Source: Oleiagrimonas soli | GTDB taxonomy: Bacteria > Pseudomonadota > Gammaproteobacteria > Xanthomonadales > Rhodanobacteraceae | DNA: 64,000 nt | Reading direction: 5' to 3' | Assembly: GCF_000761445.1 (NCBI RefSeq) | Contig: NZ_KN196470.1 | Location: 680,699 to 744,698 of the forward strand | Shown here: piece after piece, positions 16,730-26,227 of the stretch | Layout: each line of letters begins with the position of its first letter | How positions within the stretch are numbered: position 1 is the first letter of the stretch | Program-made: the position numbers and the translations under genes | The notes under the pieces: model-generated | Database searches by the model: none | What the model was told of the DNA's origin: nothing | The model's input: only the letters and a program-made list of their open reading frames with translations

Positions 16730-18010
16730 ATGGCCAAGATCGTGGTGTTGGGTGCAGGTATCGGGGGCACGGCGGCGGCATACGAGTTGCGTGCCGAGCT
16801 GGGCAAGACGCACGAGATCACGGTGATCGGCGACGGCCCGCGCTTCAGCTTCACGCCATCCAATCCGTGGGTGGCGGTGGGTTGGCGCAAGCCCGACGAC
16901 ATCCAGATCGACATGAGCGAGCCGCTGGAACGCCGCGACATCGGCTTCATCGACGTACCGGCCGCTTCGGTGCATCCGGCCGAGAATCACGTGCTGCTGA
17001 GCGACGGACGCCGTGTGGACTACGACTACCTGGTGATCGCCACCGGCCCGAAGCTGGCCTTCGCGGAAGTGCCGGGACTCGGACCCGAGGGCGGCTTCAC
17101 CGCGTCGATCTGCACCACGGCGCATGCCGAGCAAGCGTGGGCGAACTACCAGAAGTTTCTCGATCATCCGGGGCCGATCGTGATCGGCGCGGTGCAGGGC
17201 GCCAGCTGTTTCGGCCCGGCCTACGAGTTCGCGATGATCGTCGACGCCGACCTGCGCAAGCGCAAACTGCGCGACCGCGTGCCGATGACCTTCGTCACGT
17301 CCGAGCCGTACATCGGTCACATGGGCCTGGGCGGCGTGGGTGACTCGAAGGGCCTGATGGAGCGCGAGATGCGCCAGCGCCACATCCACTGGATCACCAA
17401 CGCGCGCGTCACCGAGATTGCCGACGGCACGATGAAGGTCGAGCAGATCGACGCACAGGGGCAGGTGGTCGAACAGAAGGAGTTGCCGTTCGCCTACTCG
17501 ATGATGCTGCCGGCGTTCCTTGGCGTGGACGCGGTGCGCGGCGTCGAGGGCCTGGTCAATCCGCGCGGTTTCGTGCTGATCGACGCGCATCAGCGCAACC
17601 CGAATTTCCGCAACATCTTCTCGGCCGGCGTCTGCGTGGCGATTCCGCCGGTCGAGGCCACGCCGGTGCCGACCGGCGCGCCCAAGACCGGCTTCATGAT
17701 CGAGTCGATGGTGACCGCCATCGCGCACAACATCCGCGACGACATCCACGGCGGTCCGGCCGACACCCGCGCCACCTGGAACGCGATCTGCCTGGCCGAC
17801 ATGGGCGATACCGGCGTGGCGTTCGTGGCGCTACCGCAGATTCCGCCGCGCAACGTGACGTGGGCCAAGGTCGGCAAGTGGGTGCATCTGGCCAAGGTCG
17901 CGTTCGAGAAGTACTACCTGCGCAAGGTGCGCACCGGCAACACCGAGCCGGTGTACGAGAAATACGTGCTCAAGGCGCTGGGCATCCTGCGCCTGAAGGC
18001 GCCCAAGTGA
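16730..18010 (+). CDS. sqr: Sulfide:quinone oxidoreductase (FAD-dependent)
   Basis: 426-residue flavoprotein of the inner-membrane face. It oxidises H2S to persulfide/polysulfide and passes electrons to quinone. The dinucleotide motif VVLGAGIGGTAAAYEL is at 5-20. The three catalytic cysteines of SQR can be placed: C128 (SICTTAHAE), C160 (GASCFGPAYEF) and C353 (AICLADMGDTG). ATG 16730 follows GGAGGAATCG; an upstream extension of the frame to 16652 is unlikely. A C-terminal amphipathic stretch fits membrane attachment. First gene of a five-gene operon divergent from the BigR-like repressor. Confidence 0.9.
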   Translation: MAKIVVLGAGIGGTAAAYELRAELGKTHEITVIGDGPRFSFTPSNPWVAVGWRKPDDIQIDMSEPLERRDIGFIDVPAASVHPAENHVLLSDGRRVDYDYLVIATGPKLAFAEVPGLGPEGGFTASICTTAHAEQAWANYQKFLDHPGPIVIGAVQGASCFGPAYEFAMIVDADLRKRKLRDRVPMTFVTSEPYIGHMGLGGVGDSKGLMEREMRQRHIHWITNARVTEIADGTMKVEQIDAQGQVVEQKELPFAYSMMLPAFLGVDAVRGVEGLVNPRGFVLIDAHQRNPNFRNIFSAGVCVAIPPVEATPVPTGAPKTGFMIESMVTAIAHNIRDDIHGGPADTRATWNAICLADMGDTGVAFVALPQIPPRNVTWAKVGKWVHLAKVAFEKYYLRKVRTGNTEPVYEKYVLKALGILRLKAPK

Positions 18011-18035
18011 TGCATTCGTTTCGAGGAGAACACCG

Positions 18036-18242
18036 ATGAACATCGATCGCGTGGTGATGGGGTTCGCCGGCACCGTGGTGCTGGTGAGCGTGGCGCTGGC
18101 GCATTTCGTCTCGCCGTGGTGGTTGCTGCTGACGCTGTTCGTCGGCGCCAACCTGTTGCAGGCCTCGTTCACCGGGTTCTGCCCGTTGGCGATGATCCTG
18201 CGCAAGCTGGGCCTGAAAGCCGGCTGCGCGTTTCCGCGCTGA
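18036..18242 (+). CDS. DUF2892 (YgaP-like) small inner-membrane protein
   Basis: 68 residues with two hydrophobic helices (about 6-24 and 27-42) and the DUF2892 signature TGFCPLAMILRKLG. The same module forms the membrane part of YgaP, a rhodanese, and often accompanies sulfur-transfer genes. ATG 18036 has GAGGAG upstream. It lies between sqr and the RND adaptor in the same direction (25-bp and 63-bp gaps). Confidence 0.85.
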   Translation: MNIDRVVMGFAGTVVLVSVALAHFVSPWWLLLTLFVGANLLQASFTGFCPLAMILRKLGLKAGCAFPR

Positions 18243-18305
18243 GCCGGACGCAGACCGACGGCCGTCCGCGGCCTGCATGAACGCATGATGCAAAGGAACC
18301 GACCG

Positions 18306-19388
18306 ATGATCCGCAGCACTCGACTCGCGCTCGCCGCGCTGTTGCTGACCGCGCTGGCCGGCTGTGGCGACAAGACCTCGCCGCAGACGGCGCAGCAGCG
18401 CGCGCCCTCGTTGCCCACCGTCACCGTGAAGTCGGAGACCGCGCACCGCGAGCAGGTCTGGGACGGCGTGGTCGAGGCGGTCAACGAAGTCACGCTGACC
18501 GCGCAGACCAACGCGCGCGTGCTGGAACTGCCGCACGACGTTGGCGACACCGTGGCCAAGGGCGACGTGCTGGTGCGCTTCACCGACGTCGAGCAGCAGT
18601 CGGCGCGTCGCGCCGCGCAGGCGCAGATCGCCTCGGCGCGCGCCAGCCTGCGCAACGCCGACGCGCACTACAAGCGCATCGCCGAAATCTTCTCGAAGGG
18701 CCTCATCGCGCAGGCGGACCTGGACCAGGCGCGCATGCAACGCGATGCCGCGCAGGCGGCGCTGAACGCGGCGCAGGCGCAGTACAGCGAGGCTGGGCAG
18801 AAGGTCGACTACACCGTCATCCGCGCGCCGTACGCAGGCATCGTCACGCGTCGCTACGTGCATGTGGGCGAGGCCGTGCAGGCCGGTCCGCCGTCGCCGC
18901 AGCCGCTGATCGGGCTGGAATCGCTGAACGATCTGCGCGTCACCGTGCAGGTGCCGCAGAGTGCGGTCGAGGCGATCCGCCGTCATCAGCATGCGGAACT
19001 TCTGCTCGGCGACGGCCAGCGTCTGGCGGCGAGCAAAGTCATCGTGTTTCCGTATGCCGACCCGAAGACGCACACCTTCAACGTGCGCCTGGAACTGGAC
19101 GGCTCGCACGCGACGCTGTATCCGGGAATGACCGTGAAGGTGGCCTTCGCGGTCGGCGACACCAAGCGTCTGCTGGTGCCGATGGACGCGCTCTGGCACC
19201 AGGGCGAGATGACCGGCGTGTACGTGCTGGAAGGTCAGGACGTGCGTCTGCTGCAGGTGCGCGTGGGCGAGCGCTTCGGCACGCGGGTCGAAGTCGTGTC
19301 GGGCCTGACGCCGAACCAGCGCGTGGTCACCGATCCGGCCGCCGCGGCGCGTTACCTGTCCGGTGAACGCACGGAGCCGAAGACATGA
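18306..19388 (+). CDS. RND efflux periplasmic adaptor (membrane fusion protein), lipoprotein
   Basis: 360 residues from ATG 18306, which has AAAGGAA upstream (an in-frame ATG at 18285 is less likely). Signal peptide with lipobox LTALAGC, lipid-modified Cys at 20. The order is the usual one: barrel-sandwich/lipoyl half (VVEAVNEVTLTAQTNARVLE), long alpha-hairpin with heptads (about 100-160), second lipoyl half (VIRAPYAGIVTRRYVHVGEAV), beta-barrel and membrane-proximal domain. It links the RND pump to an outer-membrane channel. Its stop overlaps the pump start by 4 bp. Confidence 0.92.
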   Translation: MIRSTRLALAALLLTALAGCGDKTSPQTAQQRAPSLPTVTVKSETAHREQVWDGVVEAVNEVTLTAQTNARVLELPHDVGDTVAKGDVLVRFTDVEQQSARRAAQAQIASARASLRNADAHYKRIAEIFSKGLIAQADLDQARMQRDAAQAALNAAQAQYSEAGQKVDYTVIRAPYAGIVTRRYVHVGEAVQAGPPSPQPLIGLESLNDLRVTVQVPQSAVEAIRRHQHAELLLGDGQRLAASKVIVFPYADPKTHTFNVRLELDGSHATLYPGMTVKVAFAVGDTKRLLVPMDALWHQGEMTGVYVLEGQDVRLLQVRVGERFGTRVEVVSGLTPNQRVVTDPAAAARYLSGERTEPKT

Positions 19389-22300
19389 AGAGCGGGCTGG
19401 GCTTCTCCGGGCGCATCGCACGCGCCTTCCAGAATTCGCCGTTGACGCCGATCCTGGCGCTGGCCGCGCTGCTGCTGGGCCTGACCGCGGCGATCATCAC
19501 GCCGCGCGAGGAAGAGCCGCAGATCGACGTCACCATGGCCAACGTGATGGTGCCGTTCCCCGGCGCCGACGTGCACGACGTCGAGAACCTGGTGACCTAT
19601 CCGCTGGAGAAGAAGCTCTCCGAGCTGCAGGGCATCAAGCACGTGTATTCGGTCAGCCGTCCCGGCATGGCCATGATCACGGTCGAGTTCAAGGTCGGTG
19701 TGCCGCGGCAGACCGCCATCGTGCGGCTGTACAACCAGGTCTTCCAGAACCGCGATTTCGTGCCGCAGGGGCTGGGTGTCGGGCAGCCGCTGATCCGGCC
19801 GATGGGCATCGACGACGTGCCGGTGATGGGGCTGACGCTGTGGAGCGACGACCCGCATCAGAGCCCGACCCAGCTGGCCGAAGTCGCGCATTCGCTGGAA
19901 ACCGTGCTCAAGCGCATCAAGGGCACGCGCGACGTCTACACCATCGGCGCGCCCGACCGGGCGGTCGTGGTGCAGCTCGATCCCGCGCGGCTGGCCTCGT
20001 ACGGGTTGTCCATCGACGATCTGGCTTCGGCGCTGAAGGCGGCCAACCTGGTCACCCAGGCCGGCGATCGGGTGACGAACAACCGCGACGTGCCGGTCAC
20101 CGCCGGCACCTTCCTCGCCGACGCGCATCAGATTCGCGATCTGGTGATCGGCCTGCACCACGGCCAGCCGGTGTTCCTGTCCGACGTCGCCAGCATCCAT
20201 CGCGGCGCCGATCTGCCATCCAGCTACGTGTGGTACGGCACGCCGAAGGGCCGTGCCGGCCCGGCGACCGGCTCCGCCCCGGCGGTGACCATCGCCGTGG
20301 CCAAGAAGGCCGGCACCAATGCGGCCGACATCACCGAGGCCATCCGCGCACGGCTGAAGTCGCTGCGCGGCGTGGTGATTCCGGACGACATGCACGTCAC
20401 GGTGACGCGCGACTACGGCCGCACCGCGACCGACAAGGCCGACAAGCTGATCCACAAGCTGATCTTCGCGACGCTGTCGGTGGTGCTGCTGGTGCTGCTG
20501 ACGCTGGGCTGGCGCGAGGCCATCGTGGTCGGCAGCGCCGTCATCATCACGTTGATGCTGACGCTGTTCGCCTCGTGGGGCATGGGCTTCACCATCAACC
20601 GCGTGTCGCTGTTCGCGTTGATCTTCTCCATCGGCATCCTGGTCGACGACGCCATCGTGGTGGTGGAGAACATCCACCGGCACATGGCGTTGGGCGGCCG
20701 CAGTCTGCGCCAGGCGATTCCCGAGGCCGTGTCGGAAGTCGGCGGGCCGACCATCCTGGCCACCTTCACGGTGATCGCGGCGCTGCTGCCGATGGCCTTC
20801 GTGTCCGGTCTGATGGGTCCGTACATGCGGCCGATCCCGATCAACGCCTCGGCCGGCATGCTGCTGTCGCTGGCGGTGGCGCTGATCGTGACGCCGTGGC
20901 TGGCGCTGAAACTGCTGCGGCATCACCGGCACGAGTCGTCCGCAGACGGCGACGGCGATCATCACGCGGCCGCGCCCAAGGGCAGCCGCCTGCACCGCTT
21001 CTTCCATCGTCTGATGCATCCGTTCGTGGCCGGCGAGCGCGCCGCGCGCCGACGGCGGCTGCTGTTCGCGGCGATGGGCGCGCTGGTGCTCGCCGCGGCC
21101 GGTCTGGTGGTGGTCGAGGCGGTGATCCTGAAGATGCTGCCGTTCGACAACAAGTCCGAATTCCAGATCGTGGTCGACATGCCCGAGGGCACCACGCTGG
21201 AGACCACCAACGCGCTGCTCGGCGACCTGTCGCGGGTGATCGCCAAGGTGCCGGAAGTGAAGTCCTGGCAGGGCTATGCGGGCACGGCCTCGCCGATCAC
21301 CTTCAACGGACTGGTGCGGCAGTACTACCTGCGGCGCGGTCCGATCGTCGGCGACCTGCAGGTCGAACTGGTCGACAAGCACGAGCGCGATCGTCAAAGC
21401 CATGCCATCGCGCTGGCCGTGCGGCCGGCGCTGCAGAAGATCGCCCAGCGCTACGGCGCGTCGCTGAAGGTGGTCGAGGTGCCGCCGGGACCGCCGGTGA
21501 TGGCGCCCATCGTGGCCGAGGTCTACGGACCGGATTACACCGCCGTGCGCAAGGTGGCGCTGGGGCTGGAGAAGGACTTCAAGGCCAATCCGGACATCGT
21601 CGACGTCGACACCAGCGTCGAAGCCGATTCGCCGCGCGACATCGTGGTGGTGGATCGCGAACGGGCCGCGCGGCTGGGTCTGAGTCAGGCGGCCATCGCG
21701 CAGACCCTGCGCACGGCGCTGTCCGGCGAGGACGCGACCTACGTGATGGACGGCCACGCGCGCTATGCCGTGCCGGTGCGCCTGCGTCTGTCGGCGGCCG
21801 ATCAGGCCTCGCTCAGCCATCTGCTGTCGCTGCGGGTGCGCGCCCGCGACGGCAAGCTGGTGCCGCTGTCGGAAGTGGTCTCGGTGCGCAAGGCCGACTG
21901 GGAGAAGGCGATCTACCACAAGGACCTGCTGCCCTACGCCTACGTCACCGGCGACGACGCCGGCGCCACCGACAGCCCGCTGTACGGCATGTTTTCGCTG
22001 GTCGGCAAGCTGGACGACAGCAAGATCGACGGCCACACGCTGTCGCAGTACTTCATCGACCAGCCGCCCAGCACGACGCATTACGCGGTGAAGTGGGACG
22101 GCGAGTGGCAGATCACCTACGAGACCTTCCGCGACATGGGCATCGCCTACTCGGTGGGTCTGATCCTGATCTACCTGCTGGTGGTCGGTCAGTTCCGCAG
22201 TTACGTGGTGCCGCTCATCATCATGGCGCCGATTCCGCTGACCGTGATCGGCGTGATGCCGGGGCATGCGCTGCTGGGCGCGCAGTTCACCGCCACCTCG

Positions 22301-22651
22301 ATGATCGGCATGATCGCGCTGGCCGGCATCATCGTGCGCAACTCGATCCTGCTGATCGACTTCATCAATCAGTCCGTCAGCGCGGGGCGTCCGCTCAGCG
22401 AGGCGGTGATCGACGCCGCCGCGGTGCGCGCCAAGCCCATCGTGCTGACCGGCGTGGCGGCGATGCTGGGCGGCTTCTTCATCCTCGACGATCCGATCTT
22501 CCAGGGACTGGCGGTGTCGCTGATCTTCGGCATCCTGGTGTCGACGGTGCTGACGCTGCTGGTGATTCCGCTGCTGTACTACGCTTGGCTGCATCGCCAG
22601 GGCGAGCACCCGCGCCTGCCCGGCACCGTCGTCGAGGAGGACGAGGCATGA
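19385..22651 (+). CDS. RND efflux transporter, inner-membrane permease subunit
   Basis: 1088 residues, the usual HAE/AcrB-size RND pump, with twelve expected membrane helices and two large periplasmic loops. The paired aspartates of the proton relay in helix 4 are visible in GILVDDAIVVVENIHRH (about residues 421-422), and the C-terminal half has the paralogous helix group (GMIALAGIIVRNSILLIDF). Coupled by 4-bp overlaps to the adaptor before it and the OsmC gene after it. No TolC-type channel gene is nearby, so it must borrow one. Substrate unknown; the sulfide-responsive context is unusual for a drug pump. Confidence 0.93.
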   Translation: MKSGLGFSGRIARAFQNSPLTPILALAALLLGLTAAIITPREEEPQIDVTMANVMVPFPGADVHDVENLVTYPLEKKLSELQGIKHVYSVSRPGMAMITVEFKVGVPRQTAIVRLYNQVFQNRDFVPQGLGVGQPLIRPMGIDDVPVMGLTLWSDDPHQSPTQLAEVAHSLETVLKRIKGTRDVYTIGAPDRAVVVQLDPARLASYGLSIDDLASALKAANLVTQAGDRVTNNRDVPVTAGTFLADAHQIRDLVIGLHHGQPVFLSDVASIHRGADLPSSYVWYGTPKGRAGPATGSAPAVTIAVAKKAGTNAADITEAIRARLKSLRGVVIPDDMHVTVTRDYGRTATDKADKLIHKLIFATLSVVLLVLLTLGWREAIVVGSAVIITLMLTLFASWGMGFTINRVSLFALIFSIGILVDDAIVVVENIHRHMALGGRSLRQAIPEAVSEVGGPTILATFTVIAALLPMAFVSGLMGPYMRPIPINASAGMLLSLAVALIVTPWLALKLLRHHRHESSADGDGDHHAAAPKGSRLHRFFHRLMHPFVAGERAARRRRLLFAAMGALVLAAAGLVVVEAVILKMLPFDNKSEFQIVVDMPEGTTLETTNALLGDLSRVIAKVPEVKSWQGYAGTASPITFNGLVRQYYLRRGPIVGDLQVELVDKHERDRQSHAIALAVRPALQKIAQRYGASLKVVEVPPGPPVMAPIVAEVYGPDYTAVRKVALGLEKDFKANPDIVDVDTSVEADSPRDIVVVDRERAARLGLSQAAIAQTLRTALSGEDATYVMDGHARYAVPVRLRLSAADQASLSHLLSLRVRARDGKLVPLSEVVSVRKADWEKAIYHKDLLPYAYVTGDDAGATDSPLYGMFSLVGKLDDSKIDGHTLSQYFIDQPPSTTHYAVKWDGEWQITYETFRDMGIAYSVGLILIYLLVVGQFRSYVVPLIIMAPIPLTVIGVMPGHALLGAQFTATSMIGMIALAGIIVRNSILLIDFINQSVSAGRPLSEAVIDAAAVRAKPIVLTGVAAMLGGFFILDDPIFQGLAVSLIFGILVSTVLTLLVIPLLYYAWLHRQGEHPRLPGTVVEEDEA

Positions 22652-23100
22652 GTGAGACGCAGACGTTCGGTCTGTCGCTGGAACAGATCGACCACTACGA
22701 ATTCCGCGTGCGTTTCGACGAGACGTCGGTGCCGGATCTGATCACCGACGAATCCGCGCCGCTGGGCGGCGACGCCGGACCGAATCCGTCGCGGCTGCTG
22801 GTCACGGCGGTGGCGAACTGCCTGGCCGCGAGCCTGCTGTTCGCCCTGCGCAAGTTCAAGAACGAGCCGGGGCCGCTGCGCGCCGAGGCCAAGGCTACGA
22901 TGGAGCGCAACGACCAGGGGCGCTGGCGGGTGGCGCATGTGGCGGTCGACCTGCATCTGTCCGACGCGGCCGACTCGCTGGAACATCTGCCACGGATTCT
23001 CGAGCAGTTCGAGGACTTCTGCATCGTCACCCAGAGCGTGCGCGAAGGCGTCGCGGTGGACGTGCGCGTGACCGATGCGGAGGGGCAGGTGGTGCACTGA
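22648..23100 (+). CDS. OsmC-family protein
   Basis: 150-residue OsmC/Ohr-like protein with the two redox cysteines: C58 in VTAVANCLAASLLF and C125 in QFEDFCIVTQSVREG. Family members reduce organic hydroperoxides or handle reactive sulfur species. It overlaps the RND pump stop by 4 bp and ends the sqr operon, so a role in dealing with persulfides or sulfide-linked oxidants is plausible. No terminator is obvious after it. Confidence 0.88.
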   Translation: MSETQTFGLSLEQIDHYEFRVRFDETSVPDLITDESAPLGGDAGPNPSRLLVTAVANCLAASLLFALRKFKNEPGPLRAEAKATMERNDQGRWRVAHVAVDLHLSDAADSLEHLPRILEQFEDFCIVTQSVREGVAVDVRVTDAEGQVVH

Positions 23101-23170
23101 ACGGGGACGCGGCGTCGTCACGGGGCTGTGCAATAATCGACCACTTGTCTCCCATGCGATCCCGTCCATC

Positions 23171-24031
23171 ATGTTCAGTCGCCTTCGTTTGCTCGCCGTG
23201 GTCGCGGGCCTGTTGCTGGCCGCACCGGCTGCGTTCGGCTGGGGCCCGGAAGGGCATGCCATCGTCGCCGACATCGCCCAGCGTCACCTGACGCCTGCGG
23301 CCGCCGCGGAAGTCCATCAGCTGCTGGCGCTGGAAGGCAAGACACGCCTGGATCAGGTGTCGTCCTGGCCCGACGAGATCCGCCGCGATCATCCCGAGAC
23401 CGGCCCCTGGCATTACGTCGACATCCCGCTGCGCGCGCCCGACTACAACCGCCGCCGCGACTGCCCGCAGGGCGACTGCATCGTCACCAAGCTGCCGCAC
23501 TACGTGCGCGTGCTGGCCGACCGCAAGGCTTCGCCGAAGGTGCGTCTGGAAGCGCTGAAGTGGGTCGTGCATCTGGTCGGCGACATCCATCAGCCGCTGC
23601 ACAACAACGACCACGACGACAAGGGCGGCAACACCGTCAAACTGGTCTATTTCGGCGAGCAGACCAACCTGCACCGGATCTGGGACACCGGCATCCTGGA
23701 GCAGGCCACCGGTCTGCGCATGCAGCCGGACTACAGCTTCGATCACGCCGCCACGCGCAAGATCGCCGTGGGCATGGACGACGCCATCGGCGCCGCGCAG
23801 CGCGCGCGCTGGACGCCGGCGCATGCCGACAAGGACATCGACGCGGAGGCCGTGCGCTGGTCCGATCAGGCGCACACCCTGGCGCGCGACGTCGCCTACG
23901 CCGACCTGCCCGAGCGCCGCGTCGGCGACTGGGAGCAGGGGTATCAGGCCAAGGCCTGGCCGGTGGTGCGCACGCAGCTGGAAGCCGCCGGCGTGCGCCT
24001 GGGCGCCGTGCTCAACGCCGCGCTGCGCTGA
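23171..24031 (+). CDS. Secreted S1/P1-type zinc nuclease
   Basis: 286 residues from ATG 23171. Signal peptide of 23 residues ends at AFG, leaving Trp as the first mature residue (WGPEGHAIVADIAQ). This is the hallmark of S1/P1 nucleases, where the N-terminal Trp binds the zinc cluster. Further ligands are visible in SSWPDEIRRD, WHYVDIPL, LVGDIHQPLHNND, and NLHRIWDTGIL. Predicted periplasmic or secreted single-strand nuclease/3'-nucleotidase for nucleic-acid scavenging. Upstream extension of the frame to 23075 is not needed. Confidence 0.93.
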   Translation: MFSRLRLLAVVAGLLLAAPAAFGWGPEGHAIVADIAQRHLTPAAAAEVHQLLALEGKTRLDQVSSWPDEIRRDHPETGPWHYVDIPLRAPDYNRRRDCPQGDCIVTKLPHYVRVLADRKASPKVRLEALKWVVHLVGDIHQPLHNNDHDDKGGNTVKLVYFGEQTNLHRIWDTGILEQATGLRMQPDYSFDHAATRKIAVGMDDAIGAAQRARWTPAHADKDIDAEAVRWSDQAHTLARDVAYADLPERRVGDWEQGYQAKAWPVVRTQLEAAGVRLGAVLNAALR

Positions 24032-24098
24032 GCCGTCCGTTTCCGAATCATCACGCAGCAAGGCCGGCGCACCACCGGCCGATCCGCAGGACAGTTCC

Positions 24099-25565
24099 AT
24101 GACTCAACAGATTCGCCGCACCAAGATCGTCGCCACCCTCGGTCCCGCCACGGACGCGCCCGGCATGCTCGAGGCCATCCTCGAAGTCGGCGTGGACGTC
24201 GTTCGCCTGAACCTCTCGCACGGCACGCACGACGATCATCGCAAGCGCGCCGCCGCGGTGCGCAGCGTGTCCGCCGCAGTCGGTCGCGAGGTCGGCGTGC
24301 TGGCCGATCTGCAGGGTCCGAAGATCCGCATCGAGCGCTTCGCCGACGGCCCCGTGCAGTTGAAGGAAGGCGACGCCTTCGTGCTGGACTGCCGCGACGA
24401 TGCGCCGTCCGGCGACGCCACGCGCGTGGGTTGCAGCTACCTGGGCCTGCCCAACGACGTGTCCGAGGGCGACATCCTGCTGCTGGACGACGGTCTGGTC
24501 GCGCTCGAAGTCCGGCACGTCGACGGCACCGAGATTCACACCACCGTGTCGGTGCCGGGCAAGCTGTCCGACCGCAAGGGCCTGAACCGCCAGGGCGGCG
24601 GCCTCAGCGTCGATGCGCTGTCGGACAAGGACAAGGCCGACATCAAGCTGGCCGCCGAGATCGGCGCCGACTTCCTGGCCGTGTCCTTCGTGCGCACCGC
24701 ACAGGACATGCACGAGGCGCGTCGGCTGCTGCGCGAGGCCGGCGGCGAGGCTTCGCTGGTGTCCAAGATCGAGCGTGCCGACGCGATTCCGGTACTGGCC
24801 GAGATCATCGAGGCCTCGGACGTGGTCATGGTGGCGCGCGGCGATCTGGGCGTGGAGATCGGCGACGCCGAGCTGCCGGGTCTGCAGAAGAAGATCATCC
24901 GCGAGGCGCTGCGTCTGAACCGCGCCGTCATCACCGCGACGCAGATGCTGCAGTCGATGGTCGAGGCGCCGATCCCGACCCGCGCCGAGGTGCTGGATGT
25001 GGCCAACGCCGTCATCGACGGCACCGACGCGGTGATGCTGTCGCAGGAAACCGCGGCCGGCGCGCATCCGGACCTGGCGGTGCAGGCCATGCGCCGCATC
25101 TGTCTCGGCGCCGAGCGTCAGTTCGAGCCGCAGGACGACCTGCGCGCGGAATCGCACAACCTGGACCGCAGCGATCAGGCCATCGCGCTGGCGGCGGTGT
25201 TCCTGGCCGCGCGCCTGGGCGTGCGCGCCATCGTCGCGCTGACCGAATCGGGCGCCACCGCGCAGTGGCTGTCGCGCTACCGTTTCGCGGTGCCGATCTA
25301 CGCGCTGTCGCCCAGTGCCGAGGCGCGCCGACGCATGCTGGTGCTGCGCGACGTCAAGCCGATCGCCTTCGATCACGGCCGCATGGACCCTGCGCATTCG
25401 GCGCGCGCCGCGGTACAGAGCCTGTTCGAGCTGGGCAAGCTGGACGCAGGCGATCGCGTGATCCTCACCCACGGCGACCACACCGGTCACGGCGGCGCGA
25501 CCAACACGCTCAAGCTGCTGCACGTGGGCGAGCAGGGCATCGCCGAGAGCCTGAAGGACCTGTGA
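24099..25565 (+). CDS. pyk: Pyruvate kinase
   Basis: 488 residues from ATG 24099 (MTQQIRRTKIVATLGPAT). Converts phosphoenolpyruvate and ADP to pyruvate and ATP. The N-terminal motif RTKIVATLGPAT, the active-site strand SLVSKIERADAI, the metal-binding MVARGDLGVEI and the downstream ATQMLQSMVEAPIPTRAEV are all present, followed by the C-terminal allosteric domain (ALTESGATAQWLSRYR). It follows the nuclease by 67 bp and lies in a region rich in carbon-metabolism genes. Confidence 0.97.
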   Translation: MTQQIRRTKIVATLGPATDAPGMLEAILEVGVDVVRLNLSHGTHDDHRKRAAAVRSVSAAVGREVGVLADLQGPKIRIERFADGPVQLKEGDAFVLDCRDDAPSGDATRVGCSYLGLPNDVSEGDILLLDDGLVALEVRHVDGTEIHTTVSVPGKLSDRKGLNRQGGGLSVDALSDKDKADIKLAAEIGADFLAVSFVRTAQDMHEARRLLREAGGEASLVSKIERADAIPVLAEIIEASDVVMVARGDLGVEIGDAELPGLQKKIIREALRLNRAVITATQMLQSMVEAPIPTRAEVLDVANAVIDGTDAVMLSQETAAGAHPDLAVQAMRRICLGAERQFEPQDDLRAESHNLDRSDQAIALAAVFLAARLGVRAIVALTESGATAQWLSRYRFAVPIYALSPSAEARRRMLVLRDVKPIAFDHGRMDPAHSARAAVQSLFELGKLDAGDRVILTHGDHTGHGGATNTLKLLHVGEQGIAESLKDL

Positions 25566-25643
25566 AGAACCGTCTCCCGATCCCCGTCGACGCCCGCGCC
25601 GCGCGCTAGACTGGGACCGGAAATTTCCTGCCGGAGGCACGCC

Positions 25644-26081
25644 ATGCATCGCACCACTTCCACGTTCCTGACGCTGCTCTGCGTCGGCCTGTTCGCGACG
25701 CCGGCCTTCGCGCAGACGCGCACGGTCGCGCCGGACCGGCTGCCCGGCTACTGGAACATGACCAAGAGCGAGGTCGACGGCCAGGTGCCGAACGTCGGGC
25801 GCAAGCTCGACCAGCCGGGCTGCGCCGCGGTCAGCTACATGATCGGCAGCGACGGCGTGCCGCGGAACCTGAAGGCGCGCAAGGTGGTGCCTGCGGACAG
25901 CGATTTCGGTTCGATCGCGGTCAGCCTGGTGCGCAATTTCCGCTACGCGCCCAGCGACGACAACACCGCCAGCGTGCCGGTGTCGACCTACTACATCGTG
26001 CGCTTCAACATGCCTTCCGACCCCGCCGCCCGCGCCGCCCTGCTGGCGCAGTGCAAGCTGCCGGGCTACGACAACGGCTGA
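25644..26081 (+). CDS. Secreted protein with TonB-C-terminal-like domain
   Basis: 145 residues with a clear signal peptide ending FATPAFAQ (cleavage about 24). The rest resembles a stand-alone TonB C-terminal fold: GCAAVSYMIGSDGVPRNLKA, then an aromatic/basic segment VRNFRYAPSDD, as in TonB-like energy transducer domains, but without a membrane anchor or Pro-rich linker. Two cysteines (about 60 and 137) may pair. Function unknown. Single gene with CCGGAGG ahead of ATG 25644. Confidence 0.65.
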   Translation: MHRTTSTFLTLLCVGLFATPAFAQTRTVAPDRLPGYWNMTKSEVDGQVPNVGRKLDQPGCAAVSYMIGSDGVPRNLKARKVVPADSDFGSIAVSLVRNFRYAPSDDNTASVPVSTYYIVRFNMPSDPAARAALLAQCKLPGYDNG

Positions 26082-26121
26082 CGCCTCGCGGCGGCGGCGG
26101 CGAGATCGGTCGTCCGGAAGG

Positions 26122-26150
26122 TCGAGAATGGCGACGTTCTGGCCTATAAT
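26122..26150 (+). promoter_or_regulatory. Sigma-70 promoter of the aldolase gene
   Basis: TCGAGA (26122-26127), 17 bp, perfect TATAAT (26145-26150). The predicted leader of about 70 bases holds two small hairpins: CCACCA/TGGTGG with a 4-base loop near 26163, and GCGGT/ACCGC near 26195. Confidence 0.7.
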
Positions 26151-26227
26151 CCGCGCCTTTCCCCACCATCACTGGTGGTGCCCACGTTGCCAAGCGGTTT
26201 GACCGCAGTCACACCGACGGAGTCGTC

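Noticed and set aside
19352-22609. Very long open frame (over 1000 codons) antisense to the RND pump
   Set aside because: It follows the codon bias of a high-GC gene on the other strand, is rich in His/Arg/Gln/Asp without any domain pattern, and the sense strand encodes an unmistakable RND permease.
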